A stretch of 64,000 nucleotides of DNA from Haloparvum sedimenti (GCF_001462205.1 NZ_LKIR01000135.1:177714-241713); one strand, 5' to 3'; positions 32,846 to 41,403 are shown, counted from the first letter of the stretch. Program-made: numbers and translations. The notes: a model not told the origin generated them from the sequence alone.

Positions 32846-32855
32846 GAACCGGTTC
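32846..32855. promoter_or_regulatory. Palindrome in the amylase-malE intergenic region
   Basis: The perfect 10-base palindrome GAACCGGTTC sits midway between the divergent amylase and malE genes, and a gagaacc half-site recurs at about 32873-32879. It could bind a TrmB-type sugar regulator, but that is a guess from position. Confidence 0.35.
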
Positions 32856-32929
32856 GCTACTGGCGTGAGAGTGAGAACCAATCCCTAATCTTTACAACAG
32901 TGAACTCATTATTCATCACAGATTCACCC

Positions 32930-34210
32930 ATGGCTTGGAAACGGCGGAAACTACTCGGTGCACTGGCTGGAACGGGCGCGGTCGGCATGGCCGGCTGTGT
33001 CAGCGTGGACGACAGCGGCGACGGCGGGTCGGGCGGTTCCGGAGGATCCGGTGGAGGGGCAACCGACGAAAGCGGCTCCGGAAGTTCGGACGGTGAGAGC
33101 GGTCCCGCGGGCGAGGCCGAGTTCTGGTACGAGCTACAGGAGGGCGAACTTCAGCTGATGGAGGACGCCATCGCGGACTACAACGGCTCGGCGGACTACG
33201 CCGTCGAGGGCGTCAACATCGCAGAGATGCAGGACCGGCTCACCAGCTCCATCCCCACCGGCGAAGGGCCGGAGCTGTTCATGTGGGCACACGACTGGGC
33301 GGGCGACTTCGCGGACAGCGGGTTCCTCTCGGCACAGACCGGCGAACTGGACGTCGACCTCGGAACGTACACCGAGGCCGCGCAGGGCGCCGCCCAGTTC
33401 CAGGGAGAGACATACGGGCTCCCCGTCAGCGCCGAGACGGTCGCCCTCCTGTACAACAAGGAGATGGTCGACGAACCGCCCGAGACCATCGAAGAGATGA
33501 AGTCGATCATGGAGGAGCACCACGACCCGGCCAACAACCAGTACGGGCTGTCGTACAACATCGACGCCTACTTTATCAGCGGCTACGTCCACGCCTTCGA
33601 CGGGTTCTACTACCGAACAGACGGCCACGAGCTCGGACTCACCAACGAGGAGACCCTCCGCGGGCTCCGCGTGATCACCGAGGACCTGTGGCCCTACGCG
33701 CCCAACGACACGGAGTACGAACCGCAGGTCGCGGTGTTCCACGAGGGGAACGCTCCCTTCGCGGTCAACGGTCCGTGGGAGCTGGGCAACGTCGACTTCG
33801 ATGTCGGCGTCGCGGAGCTCCCCGCCCCCGAGGGAGGGACGCCGGCACCCTACTCCGGCATCCAAATGGTCTACTTCGCGGACGGAATCGAAGAGGATCC
33901 GGATCGCGCCGCTGCCGGCCGCGACTTCGCGCAGTGGTACACCACCAACACCGACGTGCTCCAAGAACTCGCGGAAGAGCAGGGGTTCATCCCCGTACTC
34001 GACGAACTCGCCGGGAGCGAAGACCTCCCCGAGGCGGTGCAGGGCTTTTCCGCCTCCGCCGCGGCTGGGACGCCGATGCCGGCGCATCCTCGGATGAACG
34101 ACGTGTGGAGCCCCACGGAGGACGCCATCCTCAATGTGCTCACCGGCGAGGTGGACCCCGAGGAGGCGATGGCGGAGGCCGAGAGCCGGATCCGCGAGAA
34201 CTGGGAATAA
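32930..34210 (+). CDS. malE: Maltose/maltodextrin ABC transporter substrate-binding lipoprotein
   Basis: A 426-residue solute-binding protein of the sugar ABC family. The N-terminus MAWKRRKLLGALAGTGAVGM carries a twin-arginine-like RR and ends in a lipobox with Cys23 as the lipid anchor (AGC), so it is likely exported by Tat and tethered outside. A Gly/Ser-rich disordered linker follows (about residues 27-60). The mature domain includes EFWYELQEGELQL, GLPVSAETVALLYNKEMVD and APNDTEYEPQVAVFHEG. The ATG at 32930 starts the signal at its natural point; an upstream in-frame GTG at 32900 would spoil it. It opens the malEFG operon. Confidence 0.93.
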   Translation: MAWKRRKLLGALAGTGAVGMAGCVSVDDSGDGGSGGSGGSGGGATDESGSGSSDGESGPAGEAEFWYELQEGELQLMEDAIADYNGSADYAVEGVNIAEMQDRLTSSIPTGEGPELFMWAHDWAGDFADSGFLSAQTGELDVDLGTYTEAAQGAAQFQGETYGLPVSAETVALLYNKEMVDEPPETIEEMKSIMEEHHDPANNQYGLSYNIDAYFISGYVHAFDGFYYRTDGHELGLTNEETLRGLRVITEDLWPYAPNDTEYEPQVAVFHEGNAPFAVNGPWELGNVDFDVGVAELPAPEGGTPAPYSGIQMVYFADGIEEDPDRAAAGRDFAQWYTTNTDVLQELAEEQGFIPVLDELAGSEDLPEAVQGFSASAAAGTPMPAHPRMNDVWSPTEDAILNVLTGEVDPEEAMAEAESRIRENWE

Positions 34211-34213
34211 TCG

Positions 34214-35176
34214 ATGGCGACGACCGACGTCGCACAGCACGTCCGCGAGTACGAGCTTCCCCGGTGGCTCAGTGACAACCTCGCGCTGTTTCTGGTGCTT
34301 CCCGGCCTGTTCTTTTTCCTGTCGTTCGTTGCGATCCCGCTCGTCTACCTGATCGGGCTCTCGTTTACTGACGCTGCGCTCTCGACGATGTTCCAAGACG
34401 CGCCGGGCCTGTGGGGAACCGTGTTCGGGGAAGCCGATTTCGTCGGCTTCGCGAACTACGCGGAACTGCTGTCCGACAGCCAATTCTACCGCTCGTTCGG
34501 CATCACCTGGCTCTTCGTCGCGACGAGCGTGGTCGGGAAAGTGTTGCTGGGTGTCGGGATCGCGATGGTCCTGACACACCACTGGGTCCGCGGAAAGCGG
34601 CTCATGCGTGCACTCGTCATTCTCCCGATGGGACTACCGAACATCTTCACGATCACCATCTGGCGCGGCGCCTTCTCCTCGGCGCAGTTTGGTCTCGCGA
34701 ACCAGCTTCTGGCCTTCTTCGGGATCGGCCCGATAGCGTGGTTCAGCGACAGGTGGCTCGCCTTCTTCACGTACAACGTGACGGAGATGTGGCTCGCGTA
34801 CCCGTTCCTCGTGATCATCACCGTGAGTGCTCTCCAGAACGTACCGACCGAGCTTCACGAAGCGGCGAAGGTCGACGGGGCCGGATTCCTGAGTCGGTTC
34901 CAGCACGTGACCATGCCCGCGATCAAGCGACCGGTAATGTTCGCCTCGATCCTCACCGCAGCCGCATCGTTCCAGCAGTTCCTGATCCCGTTCATCTTCA
35001 ACCGGGGCGGACCGGCGCGGGCGAACGAACTCGTGTTGCTGTACGGCTACCGCGAAGCGTTCGAGTTCCGTGAATTCGGTGAAGGCTCGGCGATCATGCT
35101 TACCGCCGTGGCCATCATCGGCCTGTTCATGATCGTGGCCGCAACAAAAGGCGATCTCGCGGAGGGGGCCCACTGA
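34214..35176 (+). CDS. malF: Maltodextrin ABC transporter permease MalF
   Basis: A 320-residue inner-membrane permease with about six transmembrane segments (LALFLVLPGLFFFLSFVAIP, VVGKVLLGVGIAMVLTHHW and others). The cytoplasmic EAA loop that contacts the ATPase reads EAAKVDGAGFLSRFQHVTMP. It is shorter than E. coli MalF because it lacks the long periplasmic loop, as is usual in archaea and Gram-positives. It starts 3 bases after malE. Its stop overlaps the malG start by one base (TGATG), so translation is coupled. Confidence 0.93.
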   Translation: MATTDVAQHVREYELPRWLSDNLALFLVLPGLFFFLSFVAIPLVYLIGLSFTDAALSTMFQDAPGLWGTVFGEADFVGFANYAELLSDSQFYRSFGITWLFVATSVVGKVLLGVGIAMVLTHHWVRGKRLMRALVILPMGLPNIFTITIWRGAFSSAQFGLANQLLAFFGIGPIAWFSDRWLAFFTYNVTEMWLAYPFLVIITVSALQNVPTELHEAAKVDGAGFLSRFQHVTMPAIKRPVMFASILTAAASFQQFLIPFIFNRGGPARANELVLLYGYREAFEFREFGEGSAIMLTAVAIIGLFMIVAATKGDLAEGAH

Positions 35177-36291
35177 TGTCACTCCTGTCCGCAATTGCCG
35201 CCCAGATCCGTGACGACCTCAAAGCGATCCCCGAGGCGGTCGCCGACTGGTACCACAAGAGCCGGTACAAGCTCGACCTCTACCGGCGTGGGAAGATCGG
35301 CTTCCCGCAACTGGTCGCTCCGGTCGTGTCCTCGCTCGGTGCGCTGGTGCTCGTGGCGGGGCTGATGTTCCCCGTCTACTGGATCGCGCTCGCAGCGCTG
35401 TCGGGGGAGGGCGCGTCGCTGTACTCCTCTAGCGGCTTCCGGGTCGTCCCGGACGGCTTCAATCCGCTACTGCTGGTGACCGAGGGCGACCTCTGGATGG
35501 GGATGGACCTGTCCGCGTTCGTCTGGGTCATCGGCGACGTGGTGATACCCAGCCTCCGCGTCTCGATCCCGTTCACCGACCTCAGCGTCGTGACAAGCGA
35601 GACGACGCTGTTCCGGGCGGCCGACTACGGCGTCGAGAACCCCTCGGACTTCACGACGTACGCGTGGAACTCCCTGACGGTCGCGATCCCGACGGTTATC
35701 ATGGCGATGATCGTCATCGTGCCCGCCTCCTACGCGCTCTCGCGCCGGGAGTTCCTCATGCGAAAGAAGGTGCTGTACGGCTACATCCTCTTCACGCAGG
35801 TCGGCGGCGGACTCGGACTGGCGATGCTCATCGCCGTCTTCGCCATCTTCGCCGGGCTCGATCTGACCAACAGCAAGTTCGCGCTGGCGGTCTACTACGC
35901 CGCGATGGCGGTCCCGTTCAACACGTGGCTCCTGAAGACGTTCATGGACTCGATCCCGCCCTCCTACGAGGAGGCGGCGGTGATGGACGGCGCGCCGCCG
36001 TGGCGGGTCGTCTGGGAGATCATCCTCCCGCTGTCGAAGGCCGGCCTCGCGGCCGTGTTCATCTTCGTCTTCCTCGCCGGGTGGATGGAGTTCATCGTCG
36101 CACAGACCGTGCTCCGACCGGAGAACTACACGCTCCCGGTCGGCCTGTTCGCGCTGATCGACGAGTACTCGGTGCCGTGGGCGCGCTTCTCGGCGTTCGC
36201 GCTGACGTTCGCGGCGCCGGTGATGTTCGTCTACCTGTTCGCGCAGCGGTACATCGAGTCCGGGCTCTCGTTCGGCGGCATGGAGGGCTGA
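35176..36291 (+). CDS. malG: Maltodextrin ABC transporter permease MalG, extended
   Basis: A 371-residue permease, the partner of MalF. The EAA motif is EEAAVMDGAPPWRVVWEIIL. It is about 80-90 residues longer than typical MalG. The extra sequence is a charged N-terminal tail (about residues 1-40) and a large outside loop of roughly 90 residues between helices 1 and 2 (SGEGASLYSSSG to YAWNSLTV), which may contact MalE or the cell wall. No MalK-type ATPase follows; the next gene is on the other strand. A T-run at 36320-36324 closes the operon. Confidence 0.92.
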   Translation: MSLLSAIAAQIRDDLKAIPEAVADWYHKSRYKLDLYRRGKIGFPQLVAPVVSSLGALVLVAGLMFPVYWIALAALSGEGASLYSSSGFRVVPDGFNPLLLVTEGDLWMGMDLSAFVWVIGDVVIPSLRVSIPFTDLSVVTSETTLFRAADYGVENPSDFTTYAWNSLTVAIPTVIMAMIVIVPASYALSRREFLMRKKVLYGYILFTQVGGGLGLAMLIAVFAIFAGLDLTNSKFALAVYYAAMAVPFNTWLLKTFMDSIPPSYEEAAVMDGAPPWRVVWEIILPLSKAGLAAVFIFVFLAGWMEFIVAQTVLRPENYTLPVGLFALIDEYSVPWARFSAFALTFAAPVMFVYLFAQRYIESGLSFGGMEG

Positions 36292-36311
36292 CCGCCGACC
36301 GCGCCCCGTTG

Positions 36312-36326
36312 CGGTCCGCTTTTTCT
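36312..36326 (+). terminator. Terminator between malG and ubaA
   Basis: A T-run (36320-36324) in GC-rich DNA lies between the convergent malG and ubaA genes. Confidence 0.35.
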
Positions 36327-36330
36327 CCGC

Positions 36331-37143
36331 TCAGTCCGCGTCGATCCGACAGCCCGCCGAGTAGTCGATTCCGTCGAGGGTGGTGATGCCCTCGTCGCCG
36401 CAGGTCGGACAGTCGGGATTCCGCTGGTACGGCACCGTCTCGAAGGTCATGTCCATCGCGTCGTAGAACAGCAGCCGGCCTTCGAGGGGCTCGCCGGCGT
36501 CGAGCAGGAGCTTCACCGCCTCGGTCGCCTGGATGCAGCCCACCGTTCCGGGCAGCACGCCGAGCACGCCGGTCGCGGCGCAGTCCGGCACCGTCCCCGG
36601 TTCGGGCGCCTCCGGGAACAGGCACCGGTAGCAGGGCCCTTCGGGCGTCAGCGTCGTCACCTGCCCCTCGAACTTGTAGATGGCGCCGTGTGCGACCGGG
36701 ACGCCCTCGATGCGCGCGGCGTCGTTGACCACGTACCGCGTCGAGAAGTTGTCCGCGCAGTCGACGACCACGTCGCGGTCGGCGATCAGCTCGCGGGCGT
36801 TGCTCGCGTCGAGGCGCGTCTCGTGGGTCACCACGTCCACGTCGGGATTGAGCGCCTCGACGTAGCGGCGGGCCGACGCCACCTTCGGATCGCCCACGTC
36901 CGCGTCCGCGTGGACCACCTGTCGCTGGAGGTTCGACCGTTCGACGATGTCGTCGTCGACGAGGTGGATCTCCCCGACGCCCGCGGCCGCGAGGTACTGG
37001 ATGACGGGCGCGCCGAGCCCACCCGCGCCGAGCACCAGCGCCGAGGCCTCCAGCAGGCGCTTCTGTCCCCCCGGGCCGACCTCGTCCATGATGATGTGTC
37101 TGGAGTAGCGGTCGAGCTGCGTCGCGTCGAGCGAGAGGGTCAT
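36331..37143 (-). CDS. ubaA: E1-like SAMP-activating adenylyltransferase UbaA
   Basis: A 270-residue ThiF/MoeB-type enzyme. In Haloferax the single UbaA activates the ubiquitin-like SAMP proteins for protein conjugation, tRNA thiolation and molybdopterin synthesis. The nucleotide-binding motif is VLGAGGLGAPVIQYLAAAGV, with LVDDDIVERSNLQRQ and the adenylation region DCADNFSTRY. The candidate catalytic cysteine lies in VPDCAATGVLG, and two CxxC pairs (CYRCLFPE and CPTCGDEG) bind zinc. The start at 37143 gives MTLSLDATQLDRYSRHIIM. A minus-strand TATA-like box (37166-37173) lies about 26 bases away. It is convergent with malG. Confidence 0.94.
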   Translation of the reverse strand: MTLSLDATQLDRYSRHIIMDEVGPGGQKRLLEASALVLGAGGLGAPVIQYLAAAGVGEIHLVDDDIVERSNLQRQVVHADADVGDPKVASARRYVEALNPDVDVVTHETRLDASNARELIADRDVVVDCADNFSTRYVVNDAARIEGVPVAHGAIYKFEGQVTTLTPEGPCYRCLFPEAPEPGTVPDCAATGVLGVLPGTVGCIQATEAVKLLLDAGEPLEGRLLFYDAMDMTFETVPYQRNPDCPTCGDEGITTLDGIDYSAGCRIDAD

Positions 37144-37306
37144 ACCGACACGTTCGGAACTGGCGGAGTTAAGGCTGCGGGAGGCGGGGACGCGCGGCGC
37201 GGAAGCGCGGCCGGGCCGCCACGGACGCACCGCGAGGGACGGTGCCGTCGCTCACGGGGTGAGAAATGGAAGACGGGTTCGGCGGCGGTGAGCCGCGCGG
37301 AGCGGC

Positions 37307-37897
37307 TTACTTGCCGCGGCGGCGGTCGCCCGAGATGGACGGCCGCGTGTGCTCGGTGCCCTTGCCGCGCTGGTTCTGGCCGCGACCCTTACTGCCGGCC
37401 GAGGTGAGTCCGCGGAAGGCGCGACCCCGGTGCTCGTCGTCGCAGATCCAGTTGAGGTCGTCGTCGTTCTCGATCGCGGGATGAGCGGGGTCCACGAGGA
37501 TCACTTCGTGCCACTTCTGGGAGCCGTCCTCACCGACCCAGTAGGAGTTGAGCACGCGCAGGTTGCGGTACTTCCGCGAGGCGCGCTCCTCGGAGATGCG
37601 CTGGATCGACTTGCGTCGCGAGAGGCGGTTCACACCCTGCCGCTTCGAGCGGCGACCGGCGGTGAACCGCTCCTTGCGCGAGCCGCCCTTGCGGACCGCC
37701 ACGCGGGCGACGATGACGCCCTGCTTCGCCTTGTAGCCCAGTTCGCGGGCCTTGTCGAGGCGGGTGGGGCGCTCGATGCGCTCGATGGCGCCCTGTTCAC
37801 GCCACTCCTGTTTGCGCTGCCACTGCAGTTCGGCGAGCTTCCCCTCCTTGGGGGAGCGCCACGCTTCCTTGATGTGCGAGTAGAAACTTCGTGCCAT
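37307..37897 (-). CDS. rpl15e: 50S ribosomal protein L15e
   Basis: A 196-residue eukaryote-type large-subunit protein. It starts [20 protein letters not shown] and carries the conserved [35 protein letters not shown] and [20 protein letters not shown]. The tail [17 protein letters not shown] is Arg-rich. It is monocistronic. The 5' region up to 38183 shows a TATA-like gttttaac at about 38049 on the plus side, so a longer leader than usual is possible. The start at 37897 is fixed by the family N-terminus. Confidence 0.97.
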   Translation of the reverse strand: MARSFYSHIKEAWRSPKEGKLAELQWQRKQEWREQGAIERIERPTRLDKARELGYKAKQGVIVARVAVRKGGSRKERFTAGRRSKRQGVNRLSRRKSIQRISEERASRKYRNLRVLNSYWVGEDGSQKWHEVILVDPAHPAIENDDDLNWICDDEHRGRAFRGLTSAGSKGRGQNQRGKGTEHTRPSISGDRRRGK

Positions 37898-38153
37898 AGT
37901 GTTGTCCACGGACGCTTCCGATTCAGTCCTGGCGGCGGGAGCCGCGTTCCGGACCACATTTCGTCCCGTCCTCCGGCCGCGAGGCGGCCGGGAGCGGCGG
38001 GTGCCCGCTGGACGCCCGTACCAGCGAGTTGTCGAGTCTACCCGGCGAACCGTTTTAACCACTTCGCATCCGCTCGGGCGTGCGAGGCGACCACACGCCC
38101 CGCGAGCCGAAGCTCCGCGGGGGCTCCGAACCACCCGACACGGCGACCGTACC

Positions 38154-38161
38154 GCTTAACT
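38154..38161 (+). promoter_or_regulatory. TATA-like box for the ribbon-helix-helix gene
   Basis: gcttaact is centred 26 bases before the ATG at 38184 and immediately precedes a palindrome. Confidence 0.5.
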
Positions 38162-38176
38162 ATTCTTCAGAGAATA
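38161..38176. promoter_or_regulatory. Palindromic operator candidate next to the CopG-type gene
   Basis: TATTCT (38161-38166) and AGAATA (38171-38176) form a perfect 6-base inverted repeat with a 4-base spacer. It lies between the TATA-like box and the start codon of a ribbon-helix-helix protein. Such regulators bind short palindromes, so self-repression is a natural reading. Confidence 0.5.
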
Positions 38177-38183
38177 CCCGGCC

Positions 38184-38420
38184 ATGAGCAAGATAAGCGT
38201 CGAGATCCCCGACGAGCTGCTCGCGGACCTCGACGAGCACGTCGGCGAGGACGGGAAGTTCGTGAACCGGAGCGACGCCGTCCGGGCGTCGATCAGGAAG
38301 ACGCTGGACCTGCTGGACGAGATCGACGAGCGCCACGGGCGGCTGGAGGACGAGGCGGCGGACGCGGGCGCGAGCGCCGGTGACGGGGCAACGGGCGGCG
38401 ACGTGGGGGACGCCGAATGA
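38184..38420 (+). CDS. Ribbon-helix-helix (CopG-type) DNA-binding protein
   Basis: A 78-residue protein with the RHH fold: the beta strand KISVEIPDELLADLDEHV and the helices FVNRSDAVRASIRKTLDLL. The rest is acidic linker. It probably dimerises and binds short palindromes; one sits right at its own promoter. The stop overlaps the ATG of the queuosine-precursor transporter by 4 bases (ATGA), so both are translated together. It may therefore regulate that transporter as well as itself. Confidence 0.9.
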   Translation: MSKISVEIPDELLADLDEHVGEDGKFVNRSDAVRASIRKTLDLLDEIDERHGRLEDEAADAGASAGDGATGGDVGDAE

Positions 38421-39139
38421 GCCGGTCGGTCGGCTCGGGCGGCCCGGGCGTCGCGCCCGGCACGACGCCGGTCGACCGCGTCGCGGTGGCGCAGGTCGGC
38501 CTCGTGGCGCTTTTCGTGACCGCGCTGGCGACCGCGCAGCTGACCGCGGCCAAGATCCTCGCGATCCCCCTTCCGTTCGGCCTCCCCGCGGTCGGCGCCG
38601 AGATCATGCTTCCGGGCGCGGCGCTGGCGTACGCGCTCACCTTCTTCGCGTCGGACTGCTACGCGGAGCTGTACGGCCGCCGCGCCGCGCAGGTGATGGT
38701 GAACGTCGCGTTCGCGATGAACTTCGTCGTGCTCGTGCTCGTCTGGTCGACGCTCGCGGCCCCGGCCGCGAACCCCGAGTTCGCGGAGACGTTCGCGGCC
38801 GCGCTCGCGCCCGCGACGAACATCGTCGCCGGGAGCCTGCTGGCGTACGTCGTCAGCCAGAACTGGGACGTGGTCGTCTTCCACGCGATCCGCGAGCGCA
38901 CCGACGGCGACTACCTCTGGCTGCGCAACGTCGCCTCCACCGCGAGCAGTCAGGCCATCGACACGGTCATCTTCGTCGGCGTCGCGTTCGTCGCCGCGCC
39001 CGCGCTGTTCGGCATCGGCGACGCCCCTCCGACCGCGGTCGTGGTCGGCCTCGTCGTCGGGCAGTACCTGCTGAAGCTCCTGATCGCGCTCGTCGACACG
39101 CCGTTCGTCTACCTCGTCGTGGGCGCGGTGCGGGAGTAG
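38417..39139 (+). CDS. Queuosine-precursor transporter-like protein (YhhQ/VUT family)
   Basis: A 240-residue membrane protein of the YhhQ (VUT/ECF) family. Bacterial members import queuosine precursors (preQ0, preQ1). In archaea preQ0 is the precursor of archaeosine in tRNA, so import of a deazaguanine is plausible (inference). Predicted helices cover VAQVGLVALFVTALATAQLT, MLPGAALAYALTFFASDCYA, MVNVAFAMNFVVLVLVWSTL and several more to the C-terminus. The family signature FASDCYAELYGRRAA and the SSQAIDTVIF-type SSQ..D motif are visible. It is coupled to the RHH regulator by an ATGA overlap. Confidence 0.88.
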   Translation: MSRSVGSGGPGVAPGTTPVDRVAVAQVGLVALFVTALATAQLTAAKILAIPLPFGLPAVGAEIMLPGAALAYALTFFASDCYAELYGRRAAQVMVNVAFAMNFVVLVLVWSTLAAPAANPEFAETFAAALAPATNIVAGSLLAYVVSQNWDVVVFHAIRERTDGDYLWLRNVASTASSQAIDTVIFVGVAFVAAPALFGIGDAPPTAVVVGLVVGQYLLKLLIALVDTPFVYLVVGAVRE

Positions 39140-39195
39140 AAGCTGCGCCGCGAATCCGGCGCAATCGGAGACAAAAACCCCAACAGGAACAGAAA

Positions 39196-39240
39196 AACGC
39201 CCCCGCGAGGGACAAAAACGTCCCGACGATAGCGGGCGTT
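39196..39240. terminator. Bidirectional stem-loop between convergent genes
   Basis: AACGCCC (39196-39202) pairs with GGGCGTT (39234-39240), and inside it GGGAC (39209-39213) pairs with GTCCC (39220-39224) around AAAAAC. A and T runs lie on both sides, so it could end transcription in both directions. Confidence 0.5.
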
Positions 39241-39245
39241 TCGCG

Positions 39246-39869
39246 CTACTCCTCGGGGACGGTCGCGACCGTCGTGATCGCCTTCGGGCTGCCGGGTTTG
39301 GCCTGCTGGATGTGGTGTTCGAACTCCTCGTAGCCGGCGGCCTCGAACATGCGGTCGGCCCCCTCGGCGTCGTAGAACAGCATGATCGCGTCGGCGACCT
39401 TTCGCATCAGTTTCGAGTTCGGATAGTCCGGACCGACGACGAGGACCGTCGCGCCGGGCTTGGCGACGCGGCGGATCTCCCGGAGCCCCTCGACAGGTTC
39501 GGGCCAGTACTCGATGGAGCCGGACGACCAGACGGCGTCGAAGGAGTCGTCCGCGAACGGGAGCCGTTCGGCGTCGCCGCGGTAGAAGTGCACGCGGTCG
39601 CGCTTGCCGAACTTCTCGAACGCCTTCTCCATCTGGTGGACGCTCTGGTCGAGCCCGTGCACGTCGTCGGTGTACTGTAGCAGGCCCTCGGTTCCGAAGC
39701 CGGTGCCACAGCCCACGTCGAGCACGCGGTCGCCCGCCTGCACGTCGAGCCACTCCAGCGCCTCGTCGCGCATCGCCTCGTTCCAGACGAAGGGGTTGAT
39801 CCGGTCGTACACCTTCGAGAGGTACTTGTAGAACAGGCGGGCCCGGGCCTTGTCCTCGAGGAGTCCCAT
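39246..39869 (-). CDS. Methyltransferase of the quinone-methylation (MPBQ/MenG-like) type
   Basis: A 207-residue SAM methyltransferase of the UbiE-like group. Motifs are RVLDVGCGTGFGTEGLL, VHGLDQSVHQMEKAFEKFGK, RGDAERLPFADDSFDAVWSS and IRRVAKPGATVLVVGPDY. The N-terminus KYLSKVYDRINPFVWN resembles the plant-type 2-methyl-6-phytylbenzoquinol methyltransferases, which in haloarchaea are thought to finish menaquinone methylation. That is inferred from similarity, not proven. A minus-strand TATA-like box (cataac at 39893-39898) lies 26 bases from the ATG. It converges on the YhhQ gene with a clear stem-loop between them. Confidence 0.82.
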   Translation of the reverse strand: MGLLEDKARARLFYKYLSKVYDRINPFVWNEAMRDEALEWLDVQAGDRVLDVGCGTGFGTEGLLQYTDDVHGLDQSVHQMEKAFEKFGKRDRVHFYRGDAERLPFADDSFDAVWSSGSIEYWPEPVEGLREIRRVAKPGATVLVVGPDYPNSKLMRKVADAIMLFYDAEGADRMFEAAGYEEFEHHIQQAKPGSPKAITTVATVPEE

Positions 39870-40025
39870 CGCGCGTTCGTTGGAGCGGCCGGCCCATAAC
39901 GGTGCGGATCCGGGGCGGCCGCCGGTCCGTCCGCGCGGACGAGCCGCTCAGTCGGGCGAGGCGGCTCCCAGTCCGGCCGGTTCGACTCCGACCCCCTTAT
40001 CCGCCCTGACGGTCTACGCGTCCCC

Positions 40026-40730
40026 ATGCAACCGACCACGGAGGGCCGGTTCCGGGTGCTCGACGAGCGCGAGGCCGAGGGGACGTTCGTGCTCGTGGAG
40101 CTGCCCGACGAGCCGGGGCCGGTCGACCCCACCGAACCGGACGCGGAGGCGGCCTACGACCGCGTCCACGTCGACGCCGAGGGGTACGCGGGCGACCTCG
40201 GGGCGACCGTCGGGGCGCTTCGCCCGGGATACGTCGTCGCGGCGACGCTGGCGTGGGACGACGGCGACGCGCGCTTCGAGGCGGTCGAGGTGGAACGGGA
40301 GACGCGGATCGAGGTCGCCGACGGCGTGACGGGGATGTTCGACGCCGCGACCGAGGCGTGGCAGGCCGCGCGCGCGAACGGCGAGGCGATGACTTCGCTG
40401 ACGACCCGCGGACAGGACGGCGACCCCAACGGCGCGCTCTACTGCTTCGCGGACCCGCCGGGGCGCGACCTGCTCGCTGACCTCCGGGACGGCACCGTTC
40501 CCCTCGAACCCCTGATCGCCCGGGTGAACGCGCGACTCGACGACGACCGACCGCGTGCGGTGTTCCTGATGCGCCCCGAGGCGTACGACTACGTCGCGGT
40601 GTACGTCGTCTTCGCGCGCGAGGGCGTGCTCGCGAGCACGCTCCGCGACACCTACGACATCCGGTCGGGCCTGGTCGACCAGCTCGGCGCCGCCGGCGAG
40701 GATGCCGGCGTCTACGGCGACGACTCCTGA
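40026..40730 (+). CDS. Haloarchaeal protein of unknown function (DUF6663-like)
   Basis: A 234-residue soluble acidic protein. N-terminal blocks are TEGRFRVLDEREAEGTFVLV (beta-rich) and YVVAATLAWDDGDARFEAVE. The second half has RLDDDRPRAVFLMRPEAYDY and VAVYVVFAREGVLASTLRDT. I recognise it as a family found in most haloarchaea (DUF6663 as I recall), with no known function. The ATG at 40026 lies about 27 bases after a TATA-like ccttatcc (39996-40003). It ends 88 bases before a DUF420 membrane protein on the same strand, and each has its own TATA-like box. Confidence 0.7.
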   Translation: MQPTTEGRFRVLDEREAEGTFVLVELPDEPGPVDPTEPDAEAAYDRVHVDAEGYAGDLGATVGALRPGYVVAATLAWDDGDARFEAVEVERETRIEVADGVTGMFDAATEAWQAARANGEAMTSLTTRGQDGDPNGALYCFADPPGRDLLADLRDGTVPLEPLIARVNARLDDDRPRAVFLMRPEAYDYVAVYVVFAREGVLASTLRDTYDIRSGLVDQLGAAGEDAGVYGDDS

Positions 40731-40789
40731 CGCGAGGGAGCCGTCGGCTGGACGCCCCCGGCAACTCGTTCCGTGCCGAACCCGAAGAC

Positions 40790-40797
40790 GGATTATG
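40790..40797 (+). promoter_or_regulatory. TATA-like box for the DUF420 gene
   Basis: ggattatg is about 26 bases before the ATG at 40819. Confidence 0.45.
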
Positions 40798-40818
40798 CGT
40801 CCGACCCCAACGTCGACC

Positions 40819-41403
40819 ATGGCCCCCTCCGACACGACGTGGGCGAAGCGGCACCCCGGAATCCTCACCGCGCTGCTGACCGTCGTGGGGTACGGCGTCG
40901 TCCTCGGCGTCTTTCTCGTTCCCTCGTTCGCGGCGCTTTTTCCCGACCTCTCGCGTGAGACGGTGAACCTGCTGACCCACGCCATCGCCGTCGTCAACAC
41001 GATGACCGTGGCCACGCTCGTGCTCGGGTGGTACTGGATCCGGCAGGGGGAGGTGCGCAAGCACGCGGCCGCGATGTCCACCTCGTTTGCGCTCATCCTG
41101 CTGTTCCTCGGCATCTACGTGCCGCGCGTCGCGGGCGGCGGGACGAAGCGATTCGCCGGCCCGGAGCTGGTGTCGTACGCCTACTTCGTCATGCTCGCGG
41201 TCCACATCCTGCTGTCCATCCTCGCGGTGCCCGTGGTGCTGTACGCCATCGTCCTCGGGATCACTCACAGCGAGCGCGAACTCCGGACGGAGACGCCCCA
41301 CGCCCGCGTCGGCCGGATCGCGGCCGGCTCGTGGGTGCTCTCGCTCGTGCTCGGCGTGATCACGTACCTGCTTCTCAACCACGTCTACGCGTACACTTAC
41401 TGA
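40819..41403 (+). CDS. DUF420 family membrane protein
   Basis: A 194-residue membrane protein with five transmembrane segments. It belongs to the DUF420 family, which is linked to cytochrome oxidase assembly and has conserved histidines: NLLTHAIAVVNTMTVATLVL, RKHAAAMSTSFALILLFLGI, MLAVHILLSILAVPVVLY and THSERELRTETPHARVGR. The paired histidines suggest heme or copper binding in the membrane, as in COX15-type proteins (inference). The ATG at 40819 follows a TATA-like box by 26 bases. The four-helix respiratory-like protein at 48980 in this window has a comparable layout. Confidence 0.85.
   Translation: MAPSDTTWAKRHPGILTALLTVVGYGVVLGVFLVPSFAALFPDLSRETVNLLTHAIAVVNTMTVATLVLGWYWIRQGEVRKHAAAMSTSFALILLFLGIYVPRVAGGGTKRFAGPELVSYAYFVMLAVHILLSILAVPVVLYAIVLGITHSERELRTETPHARVGRIAAGSWVLSLVLGVITYLLLNHVYAYTY

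Noticed and set aside
37898-38183. tRNA or other small RNA in the L15e-RHH gap
   Set aside because: No T-loop (GGTTCRA) or matching acceptor stem was found; only promoter elements are supported.
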